From: Lapidilactobacillus achengensis
GTDB lineage: Bacteria > Bacillota > Bacilli > Lactobacillales > Lactobacillaceae
DNA length: 64,000 nt
Direction of reading: 5' to 3'
NCBI RefSeq assembly: GCF_003946655.1
Contig: NZ_RHOV01000006.1
Span: 62,001-126,000, forward strand
Position numbers and translations under genes: made by a program
Shown: piece by piece, positions 57,887 through 64,000 of the stretch
Layout: each line of letters starts with the position of its first letter
Position numbering within the stretch: the first letter of the stretch is position 1
Notes under the pieces: model-generated
Seen by the model: only the letters and a program-made list of their open reading frames with translations
The model's database searches: none
What the model was told of the DNA's origin: nothing

Positions 57887-57904
57887 AACGGAAGGAGTTC
57901 GTTG

Positions 57905-58210
57905 ATGCGGCGATTCTTGATTGGCGTGGTCCGCTTTTATCAGCGGTATATTTCCCCATTGTCGCGGCCGCACTGCCGTTACTATCCCACTTGTTCAAGC
58001 TACATGGTGACGGCGCTGACGAAGCATGGCGCCTTTAAGGGAACGCTCATGGGGATCGCTCGGATTTTGCGTTGCAATCCCTTTGTTCGTGGCGGATTTG
58101 ATCCGGTTCCGGATCACTTCAGTTTACGCCGTCATCCTCATCCCGAATTGTTTGAAGATGAGATCATTGCTGCGAAATTTCACCCTGATAAAGTCCAGCC
58201 AAAGGAGTAA
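57905..58210 (+). CDS. yidD: Membrane protein insertion efficiency factor YidD
   Basis: This 101-aa protein has the YidD signature: [32 protein letters not shown], and [20 protein letters not shown]. The family has an amphipathic N-terminal helix and helps YidC insert membrane proteins. ATG 57905 is 6 nt after GGAAGGAG. Confidence 0.95.
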   Translation: MRRFLIGVVRFYQRYISPLSRPHCRYYPTCSSYMVTALTKHGAFKGTLMGIARILRCNPFVRGGFDPVPDHFSLRRHPHPELFEDEIIAAKFHPDKVQPKE

Positions 58211-58213
58211 AAT

Positions 58214-58432
58214 ATGACAAAAGTAACACGTCCCGTCGAGATTCGATTAGTTGATCAAGATGACCAGCATTGGCAAGTAGAAACCGGCCAAGGTCATTTT
58301 ATTGGACGAATCGAGCAAGATGGTAAGAAATTCTTGAGCTTTTACGGTTCAGAAGAACAGGCTCATCGTCATCAGAACCTTGATGAAGCAACTCATGAGC
58401 TGATCATGCAGTTCAATTTGCACCAACATTGA
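58214..58432 (+). CDS. DUF2969 family protein
   Basis: This 72-aa soluble protein is rich in Gln, His and Glu (VETGQGHFIGRIEQDGKKF, YGSEEQAHRHQNLDEATHELIMQF). It fits the small DUF2969 family found in lactobacilli between yidD and rodA. AAAGGAG lies 6-7 nt before ATG 58214, and yidD ends 3 nt upstream. Function unknown. Confidence 0.7.
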   Translation: MTKVTRPVEIRLVDQDDQHWQVETGQGHFIGRIEQDGKKFLSFYGSEEQAHRHQNLDEATHELIMQFNLHQH

Positions 58433-58459
58433 TTGGTGCTGACGTAAGGTAGGGAAAGT

Positions 58460-59668
58460 ATGCCAGTAGAGAAACATTCAGAAGAGAAAAGATCGAATCG
58501 AATTGATTACGGTGTTCTTTTTTCGGTGATGATGCTGGCCATTTTCAGTATCGTTGCCGTTTATGTCGCGACTTATCATGATAGCAGCGCCAGTAGTCCG
58601 ATCCGCGCGGCAATCATGCAAGTGGCGTGGTATGTGGTTGGTGGCATCGCGGTGGTGGTGATCATGCAATTTGACGCCGAACAGCTGTGGAAGATTGCTC
58701 CCTATGTCTACGGCATGGGGATCCTCCTCCTGTTAGCAGTTTTGCTCCTGTATGATCGCCAGACCTTTGACAACACCGGCGCGAAAAGTTGGTTCAAATT
58801 CCACTCGTTCACGTTTCAACCGTCTGAGGTGATGAAGCCGGCCTTTATTTTGATGCTGGGCCGCGTGGTGACGGAACATAACGTGAAGTACCCCACCCAT
58901 AGTGTGAAAACCGATTTCCTGCTCTTGGGGAAAATGCTTGTTTGGACTGTCCCGGTGGCCATTTTGCTGAAATTGCAGAATGACTTTGGGACCATGTTGG
59001 TTTTCTTAGCCATTTTCGCCGGGGTCACCTTGGTTTCCGGCGTGACTTGGAAAATTCTATTGCCGGCAATTTCCGCGGTGGCGGTGATTGGTGGCGGGGC
59101 CATTTATCTGGTCACGCAAGATTGGGGTCAGACTTTCTTGCGCTCAGTGGGATTTAAGACCTATCAATTCAATCGGGTCCTGAATTGGCTGAATCCGTCA
59201 CAAGATACGAGTAACAGCGGGATGCAACTTTGGCAAAGCATGAAGGCGATTGGCTCGGGTCAAATGACCGGCCGTGGTTTCAATAACATTAAAGTTTACG
59301 TTCCCGTCCGCGAATCTGACATGATTTTCTCCGTGATCGGGGAGAATTTCGGCTTCCTGGGGAGCTGTGCCTTGATTTTGTTGTACTTCTTGCTGATCTA
59401 CCAAATGATCAAGGTAACCTTCGATACGAAAAACGAGTTTTACGCTTACGTTTCGACCGGGGTCATTATGATGATCCTCTTTCACGTTTTTGAAAATATT
59501 GGGATGAGCATTGGCCTGCTGCCGCTGACTGGGATCCCGCTTCCTTTTATTTCACAGGGGGGCTCGGCGCTGCTAGGCAACATGATCGGCATTGGCTTGA
59601 TCATGTCGATGCGTTACCATTACAAGAGCTATATGTTTACGAACAAAGAGAATGAAGAGTTTGACTAA
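58460..59668 (+). CDS. rodA: Rod-shape SEDS protein RodA
   Basis: This 402-aa membrane protein of the SEDS family has about ten helices and polymerises lipid II for sidewall growth with a partner penicillin-binding protein. It has FQPSEVMKPAFILMLGR, the large loop with QSMKAIGSGQMTGRGFNNIKVYVPVRESDMIFSVIGE split over two segments, and the end GIPLPFISQGGSALLGNMIGIGLIMSM. Its place after mbl supports RodA rather than FtsW. It ends the operon at a terminator. Confidence 0.92.
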   Translation: MPVEKHSEEKRSNRIDYGVLFSVMMLAIFSIVAVYVATYHDSSASSPIRAAIMQVAWYVVGGIAVVVIMQFDAEQLWKIAPYVYGMGILLLLAVLLLYDRQTFDNTGAKSWFKFHSFTFQPSEVMKPAFILMLGRVVTEHNVKYPTHSVKTDFLLLGKMLVWTVPVAILLKLQNDFGTMLVFLAIFAGVTLVSGVTWKILLPAISAVAVIGGGAIYLVTQDWGQTFLRSVGFKTYQFNRVLNWLNPSQDTSNSGMQLWQSMKAIGSGQMTGRGFNNIKVYVPVRESDMIFSVIGENFGFLGSCALILLYFLLIYQMIKVTFDTKNEFYAYVSTGVIMMILFHVFENIGMSIGLLPLTGIPLPFISQGGSALLGNMIGIGLIMSMRYHYKSYMFTNKENEEFD

Positions 59669-59673
59669 ACGTG

Positions 59674-59703
59674 TGCCGCGCTGGGTTCTGGCGCGGCATT
59701 TTT
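59674..59703 (+). terminator. Terminator of the mbl-rodA operon
   Basis: TGCCGCGC and GCGCGGCA form an 8-bp stem, followed by TTTTT. Confidence 0.9.
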
Positions 59704-59762
59704 GCATCGGGCTCAGACTCGGCAAGTTAACGTACTGAATTTATTTTGGAAAAGGTGATCAA

Positions 59763-60110
59763 ATGTCATTAATTAATAAAATCCCCGCGGAAAAAGTTCT
59801 TGATTTGCGCCAAGAAGTCCCGATCGAGCCGGAACAGATGCTTAGCAAGACCTTGGTTCAGCGTGATTCCCTAGGTATCACGGTCTTTGCTTTGGATCAA
59901 GGCCAAACGATCCAGCGGCACCAAACAAACGGCGACGCGTTGGTCAATCTTTTGTCAGGCGTGGCGAAAATCACGATCGGGAGCCAGGATTATTTGGTTC
60001 ACGCTGGCGAAAGTCTGCTTATGCCCCAAGGAATCCCACACGAACTGCACGCCCAGGAAGCCTTCCAAATGTTATTAGTTGTGGTCAAACCCGAAGGAGC
60101 CCAAGCATGA
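59763..60110 (+). CDS. Cupin-fold protein
   Basis: This 115-aa single-domain cupin has cupin motif 1-like GQTIQRHQTNGDALVNLLSG and motif 2-like LVHAGESLLMPQGIPHELHA, with one His in motif 1 and one or two in motif 2, so metal binding is possible. AAAAGGTGA lies 8 nt before ATG 59763. Its stop overlaps the next cupin by the ATGA pair. Role unknown; such cupins may bind small metabolites or act as simple isomerases. Confidence 0.8.
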   Translation: MSLINKIPAEKVLDLRQEVPIEPEQMLSKTLVQRDSLGITVFALDQGQTIQRHQTNGDALVNLLSGVAKITIGSQDYLVHAGESLLMPQGIPHELHAQEAFQMLLVVVKPEGAQA

Positions 60111-60409
60111 TCTATGATTTAGCCGCGCTGGTCAATTATCATGACCAGCAAATCACCAGTCGCGAATTGACCGAGAAATTCGGCTTACCCGCGGCCACCA
60201 CCCTTTATGCTTTTGCGGCTGGTGAAACAATCAGCGCCGAACAAAGCCCGCAAAACAAGCTGTTGTATGTCCTTGCTGGGGAGTTAACGGTTATCACCGA
60301 TCGATCGCTGACGATTCAGTCAGGACAGCTTTTGACCTTGGCGGCTGGTGTCACTCATCGGTTGCTGGCGAACCAGCCTTGTAAGTTTTTGCAGATCGAA
60401 TTAGGCTAG
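60107..60409 (+). CDS. Second cupin-fold protein
   Basis: This 100-aa protein is a divergent cupin: KLLYVLAGELTVITD and IQSGQLLTLAAGVTHRLLANQPCKFLQIEL keep the strand pattern, but motif 1 has lost its His residues (ETISAEQSPQNK), leaving only one His, in motif 2. It probably does not bind metal. ATG 60107 overlaps the first cupin stop (ATGA), with GAAGGAG upstream, so the two are made together and may pair as a heterodimer. Confidence 0.75.
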   Translation: MIYDLAALVNYHDQQITSRELTEKFGLPAATTLYAFAAGETISAEQSPQNKLLYVLAGELTVITDRSLTIQSGQLLTLAAGVTHRLLANQPCKFLQIELG

Positions 60410-60435
60410 ACGTTCAGATTGCTGAACGTCTTTTT
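60409..60435 (+). terminator. Terminator of the cupin pair
   Basis: GACGTTCAG and CTGAACGTC form a perfect 9-bp stem with an ATTG loop and TTTTT. Confidence 0.95.
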
Positions 60436-60472
60436 GCTTGATTGCGGGTGTGGGTGGGTGTTGCGCGTGAGC

Positions 60473-60594
60473 GCAACCGGCTGGGACTGCTGTTGCGGAC
60501 TGGAACGTGGTGGGCGTCGTTTTGAGCCTTGTCCTAAGCGGCAAAGCCGCCAAGGACAATTTCACCACTGAGCCGCGCAGTCCCAGCCGGTTGC
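60473..60594 (-). repeat. Family B repeat, copy 2 (reverse, lacking one hairpin)
   Basis: Outer arms GCAACCGGCTGGGACTGC (60473-60490) and GCAGTCCCAGCCGGTTGC (60577-60594) are a perfect 18-bp match. Read on the minus strand the inside (GTGAAATTGTCC...CGCTTAGGACAAGG...CTCAAAAC...GCGCCCAC-like) matches copies 1 and 3 but lacks the second hairpin. Confidence 0.85.
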
Positions 60595-60668
60595 TAGGCA
60601 GAATTGAGCCTATCTGCAATCGAAGTCGGGTATCTGACGAAGTGCTTTTGCAAGCGAGAAATCAAACA
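60574..60668 (+). repeat. Family C repeat, copy 2
   Basis: A direct repeat of about 95 bp shared with 60909-61003. It starts GCGCAGTCCCAGCCGGTTGC (also the right arm of the family B copy) and continues AATTGAGCCTATCTGC, GGGTATCTGACGAAG and TTTTGCAA. Confidence 0.85.
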
Positions 60669-60776
60669 ACTCCTTCTTTTGGGTGGTCCGGCAATGTCAA
60701 CTTGTTTTGTTCTTGAACCTGTGCTGATTGAGGACTTGTTGGTGACGCAACCGACCTAAGACGTTTGTCGTGGCTG

Positions 60777-60897
60777 GAAACGTGCCCACCGACCCAGCTC
60801 ATAGCGCTTGGCTACGCAACTATTCCTGACACGCAAACCAGCCTCCAAAATAGTTGCAAGACAAATGCTCAGAAGCTGGCCAGGTCGGCTCTCACTC
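60777..60897 (+). repeat. Family A palindromic repeat, copy 6
   Basis: Begins GAAACGTGCCCACC and ends GGCTCTCACTC. Outer arms CCGACCCAGCT and AGCTGGCCAGGTCGG; inner arms CAACTATT and AATAGTTG, a stem sequence found in no other copy here. Confidence 0.85.
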
Positions 60898-60908
60898 AGG
60901 GTAGAGAC

Positions 60909-61003
60909 GCGCAGTCCCAGCCGGTTGCTGAACAGAATTGAGCCTATCAGCAATCGAAATCGGGTATCTGACGAAGAGGTTTTGCAAACGAGAGGTCAAT
61001 ACA
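60909..61003 (+). repeat. Family C repeat, copy 3
   Basis: The same 95-bp unit as 60574-60668, offset by about 334 bp. It differs at scattered bases (for example TCAGCAATC for TCTGCAATC, where GCTGA in the upstream arm changes to match). Confidence 0.85.
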
Positions 61004-61299
61004 ATTGTCCACTTTTGGAGTGGAACGGCAATACTAGCTGATTTGGATCAAGCGGTCGAGTTATTTTGCGTAGGCTGAACAGCTCTGCTTGATTCCTTAA
61101 CAATCCCAAGGTGAAAACCGATTGATTCAACTGACTGATCAAAAACCTGCCTCAGTTCATCAGACAGATTGCACTGGTGTCACCAATTTAAAGCTGGTGA
61201 CCAATGCCACGGCCGTTAACTGCGGGGATTCCCCATCAATTGACCATAGCTTGCCAGTTGGCGTGAGTGCTCAAACGGCTGTTAAAACGTTGAGCGGCT
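61004..61299. other. Unassigned stretch within the repeat island
   Basis: No convincing gene. A frame from TTG 61122 (AAGGTG 8 nt upstream) runs to 61349 but ends within a family B repeat and has no recognisable content. Confidence 0.35.
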
Positions 61300-61304
61300 G
61301 GAGC

Positions 61305-61450
61305 GGAGAAATTCGGGGTGAGATCGCCGTGAAATTGTCTGCCGCTTAGGACAAGGCCTGATTTTGAGACAAGCCGCGCACTTTGCGGATTGGCTCAAAA
61401 CAGCGCCCACAGCGAGCTCACCCCGAATTTCGCAGCGCAAGCTGCGGACA
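61305..61450 (+). repeat. Family B cruciform repeat, copy 3
   Basis: Outer stem AAATTCGGGGTGAG and CTCACCCCGAATTT; inner hairpins TTGTC/GACAA and a longer TTTTGAG-CAAG-CCGC/GCGG-TTGG-CTCAAAA. The layout matches copy 1 while stem sequences differ. Confidence 0.85.
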
Positions 61451-61557
61451 AATTACTTTCATGGTGACAAAGTAATCTCAGCTAAAAAACCCACACCGCG
61501 GTGTGAGCGAAAATCAGTAACAAAAAATAAGTAAAACTGAAATGAAAAAAGCAGCTG

Positions 61558-61566
61558 TGTTATAAT
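61558..61566 (+). promoter_or_regulatory. Extended -10 promoter before the GcvH-like gene
   Basis: TGTTATAAT is a perfect extended -10; no clear -35 accompanies it. Confidence 0.6.
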
Positions 61567-61622
61567 GCAACTAGTAAAAGCAATTTAGCTTGTGTACGAT
61601 CAAATTATTGGAGGATTTCAAA

Positions 61623-61925
61623 ATGGCTGAACAAACATATTTTTGGCAAGAGAAAATGGCTAATGGCCAAATCAAATTAGGCTTGAACCAAGCCGCACGC
61701 GAAGAATTAGGCCAGGTCAAGTACGCGGAGTTACCACAGGTCGATCAAGAATTGGCAGTGGGCGATACGTTACTGGCGGTCGAGGCGCAAAAAATGGTCC
61801 AAGATTTACCTACACCGATCGCTGGACGCATCGTGGCGACCCACGAGGCGTTAACAACCACGCCTGAACTGTTAGATACGAATGATGATCAAGAAAATTG
61901 GATTGCGATCGTTGCCCAAGATTAA
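61623..61925 (+). CDS. GcvH-like lipoyl-domain protein
   Basis: This 100-aa protein has the H-protein fold pattern: IKLGLNQAAREELGQVKYAELPQV, then VEAQKMVQDLPTPIAGRIV with Lys57 where lipoyl-Lys stands, and PELLDTNDDQENWIAIV. It is shorter than glycine-cleavage H protein (about 125 aa) because the N-terminal strand is reduced. No glycine-cleavage genes are in the window, so it may instead serve lipoate transfer or relay. GGAGG lies about 8 nt before ATG 61623. It is just upstream of sufC. Confidence 0.8.
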   Translation: MAEQTYFWQEKMANGQIKLGLNQAAREELGQVKYAELPQVDQELAVGDTLLAVEAQKMVQDLPTPIAGRIVATHEALTTTPELLDTNDDQENWIAIVAQD

Positions 61926-62042
61926 AGGTTAACTGGCCTAATATTTTAGGGCTGCTTGATTTTAGGACTGCTGGTCAGGCGATATTTCAATGCGCGGGAA
62001 GTTACTAGTTTTCAGACTATTTTTGATAAAGAGAGGTTGCTT

Positions 62043-62831
62043 ATGTCAGTTTTAGAAGTGCGCGATCTACACGTTCGTGTTGATGATCAGAATGAACATA
62101 AAGAGATATTAAAAGGTGTCGATCTGACCATGAAAACCGGGGAGATCCATGCGGTCATGGGGCCCAATGGTACAGGAAAGTCGACCTTATCTGGGACGAT
62201 CATGGGGAATCCGCGCTATCAGGTGACTAGCGGCGATATTCTGTTGGACGGCGTCAGCTTGCTGGATAAACCGGTGGACGAGCGGGCGCGGGCAGGGCTG
62301 TTTCTAGCGATGCAGTACCCAGCGGAGATCGTTGGGGTGACCAACGCGGAATTCATGCGGGCCGCGATCAATGCCCGCCGTCCCGATGATGATCCGATTT
62401 CGGTGCGCCAGTTCATCAAGGAGCTTGATCACAATCTGGCGTTGCTGGACATGAGCGAAGGCATGGCCGAACGTTATCTGAATCAGGGCTTTTCTGGCGG
62501 TGAGAAGAAGCGTAATGAGATCTTGCAATTGTTGATGATCAAACCGACGTTCGCGATTTTGGATGAGATCGATTCTGGCTTGGACATTGATGCGATGAAG
62601 GTTGTGGCTAAAGGAGTCAACTCCATGCGGGGCGCTGCTTTCGGCTCACTGATCATTACGCATTATCAACGCTTATTGGATTATATCAAGCCTGATGTGG
62701 TCCATGTGATGATGGGCGGACGCGTGGTCAAATCTGGCGATGCCGATTTGGCGCGGAAGCTGGAAGACGAAGGTTACACTGGCTTGCGGGATGAGTTAGG
62801 CCTGGATATTCAATTGACGGATGAGAACTAG
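62043..62831 (+). CDS. sufC: Fe-S cluster assembly ATPase SufC
   Basis: This 262-aa ABC-type ATPase works in the SufBCD scaffold that builds iron-sulfur clusters. It has Walker A MGPNGTGKST, the SufC-typical LFLAMQYPAEIVGVTN Q-loop region, signature FSGGEKKRNEI, Walker B AILDEIDSGLD and ITHYQRLLDYI with the H-loop His. GAGAGG lies before ATG 62043; the earlier start at 61956 lacks a ribosome site. sufD follows after 11 nt. Confidence 0.96.
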   Translation: MSVLEVRDLHVRVDDQNEHKEILKGVDLTMKTGEIHAVMGPNGTGKSTLSGTIMGNPRYQVTSGDILLDGVSLLDKPVDERARAGLFLAMQYPAEIVGVTNAEFMRAAINARRPDDDPISVRQFIKELDHNLALLDMSEGMAERYLNQGFSGGEKKRNEILQLLMIKPTFAILDEIDSGLDIDAMKVVAKGVNSMRGAAFGSLIITHYQRLLDYIKPDVVHVMMGGRVVKSGDADLARKLEDEGYTGLRDELGLDIQLTDEN

Positions 62832-62842
62832 GGGGTGTTGAG

Positions 62843-64000
62843 ATGGTTCGTGTAAAACCTTTCACCACAGCGGCCGAACTAGCCACGTTCAGCGCAGATC
62901 ATCATGAAATGGCGTCGTTAGCAGCGTTGCGTCAACAAGCGCTGGCAGCCTATCCGCAGTTGCCCTTACCAACGTTTGAGAAGATTCGCTATCAACGTTG
63001 GCCACTTTTTAATGGGAATTTAGCACCTGAGCAAGCCGCAAATCAAACGGTGACGTCAACATCTATGTCAGCGCCCGTGGCCCCGTTAGCGACCACGGGC
63101 GCGGCTGACCAAGAGCCAGCGATGATCCAGCAACTGGATCTGCAGGTGCCCCGGGTCCAGTTATCGGCTGAGGCTCAAGCCCAAGGCGTTGTCGCGCTAG
63201 ATTTCTTTCAAGCGCAACGAGAATATCCGGAACTTTTCGCCAAGTATTATGGGACTTTAGCGGCGCCGGCGTTGGCCAATCGTTTGGCGGCTTTCCATAC
63301 GGCCGCAGTCAACGGCGGGCTGCTGATTTATTTGCCGGCAGGCGCGAAATTAACGGCGCCGTTGACTTTAGAACTCACGCAAAGCGGGGACAATGGCCAA
63401 CTGTACGCGCAACATCTCTTGTTGGTCGCCGGTGAAAATAGCGAGGCGACGATTTTGGCGACGCGGCACACCACCACCGCCGGCAGTGCCAGCGCGAATA
63501 TTGTGGAAGAGTTGATCCTCGAGCAGGGGGCGCAGCTACGCTATACTGCCATTGATGGCTTGAAAAACACCACCTATTTAGCGCGGCGGGCCTATCTTTT
63601 CGCTGACGCGCGGATCGATTGGGCGCTGGGCGAGATGAATGATGGCGATATCGTCACCGATTTCAACACTGATTTAGTCGGCAATGGCAGTCAGGCTGAT
63701 TTCAAGGCGGTGGCGATCTCGACGGGGAGCCAATTCCAAGGGATCACCACGCGCCTGACCAATTACGGCCTGCATACCGTGGCGAATATTTTACAACACG
63801 GGGTGATTTTGTCTGACGCCACGCTGACCTTTAATGGCGTGGGTCACATCGTCAAAGGTGCCCGTGATTCCGATTCTCAACAAGAAAATCGGGTCTTGAT
63901 GTTGTCGCGGACTGCCCGCGGTGACGCGAATCCGATTTTATTGATCGATGAAAATGACGTTCGCGCTGGTCATGCGGCCTCAGTTGGCCGGGTCAACGAG
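62843..64000 (+). CDS. sufD: Fe-S cluster assembly protein SufD (partial)
   Basis: The frame opens at ATG 62843 (GGGGGTG 6-7 nt upstream) and is open to the window edge, 386 codons. After a variable N-terminal part, the SufBD beta-helix core is recognisable: GGLLIYLPAGAKL, LLVAGENSEATILATRHT, GNGSQADFKAVAIS, FNGVGHIVKGARDSDSQQENRVLML and LLIDENDVRAGHAASVGRVNE. The pattern DSDSQQENR and its place after sufC support SufD rather than SufB. sufS, sufU and sufB are expected further on. Confidence 0.95.
   Translation, partial: MVRVKPFTTAAELATFSADHHEMASLAALRQQALAAYPQLPLPTFEKIRYQRWPLFNGNLAPEQAANQTVTSTSMSAPVAPLATTGAADQEPAMIQQLDLQVPRVQLSAEAQAQGVVALDFFQAQREYPELFAKYYGTLAAPALANRLAAFHTAAVNGGLLIYLPAGAKLTAPLTLELTQSGDNGQLYAQHLLLVAGENSEATILATRHTTTAGSASANIVEELILEQGAQLRYTAIDGLKNTTYLARRAYLFADARIDWALGEMNDGDIVTDFNTDLVGNGSQADFKAVAISTGSQFQGITTRLTNYGLHTVANILQHGVILSDATLTFNGVGHIVKGARDSDSQQENRVLMLSRTARGDANPILLIDENDVRAGHAASVGRVNE

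Noticed and set aside
61122-61349. Plus-strand frame of 75 codons with AAGGTG upstream
   Set aside because: Its end lies in a family B repeat, content is not protein-like for a conserved gene, and no promoter is seen. Kept only as a note.
60410-61500. Insertion sequence or prophage remnant
   Set aside because: No transposase, integrase or phage-like frame is present; the stretch is fully accounted for by short palindromic and direct repeats.

Overview
The window is chromosomal DNA from a low-to-mid GC Firmicute and almost certainly a lactobacillus. The evidence is the order atpBEFHAGDC - DUF1146 - murA - mbl - epuA - yidD - DUF2969 - rodA, the strong AGGAGG-type ribosome sites, many TTG starts, CcpA-type cre sites, tRNA genes without encoded CCA, and a tmRNA tag ending AVAA. 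Base composition and the presence of superoxide dismutase and GH18/GH20/GH29 enzymes would suit a free-living or plant/food-associated group such as Schleiferilactobacillus or Lacticaseibacillus, but the genus cannot be fixed from sequence alone.

Layout. 1-4145: tail of ackA, two unknown genes, then a cre-controlled FtsX-type ABC transporter operon ending in a small membrane protein that looks frameshifted. 4151-4687: ssrA (tmRNA) on the minus strand with promoter and two terminators. 4925-11454: HAD phosphatase, small membrane protein, an OmpR-type two-component system, and LtaS-type lipoteichoic acid synthase. 11767-17906: VanZ-like protein, fba, pgi, sodA, a histidine phosphatase and small unknown genes. 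18040-18278: a tRNA-Glu(CTC)/tRNA-Gln(CTG) operon. 18479-31766: a divergent oligosaccharide-use locus. Its minus arm is GH20, DUF624, a membrane-bound AraC regulator and GH1; its plus arm is GH29, an LplB/LplC/LplA-type ABC importer and GH18; a small anchored protein lies between. All hydrolases look cytosolic, so the importer would bring in fucosylated, N-acetylglucosamine-containing oligosaccharides for breakdown inside the cell. 31801-37403: an odd leader with four 15-bp repeats and a T-box-like terminator, a methyltransferase, and a TetR-controlled heterodimeric ABC exporter. 37430-48172 and beyond: lipoprotein, serine hydrolase, murT without an adjacent gatD, tdk, prfA, prmC, tsaC/sua5, glyA, upp, then the complete ATP synthase operon and the cell-wall/shape cluster to rodA. 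59763-64000: two cupins, a repeat island, a GcvH-like protein, sufC and the start of sufD.

The most unusual material is non-coding. Three families of intergenic repeats recur. Family A (about 120-126 bp, six copies) and family B (about 110-150 bp, three copies) are long imperfect palindromes whose stem sequences differ between copies while pairing is kept, so there is covariation within one chromosome. Family C is a roughly 70-95 bp direct repeat found three times. None is next to a transposase.
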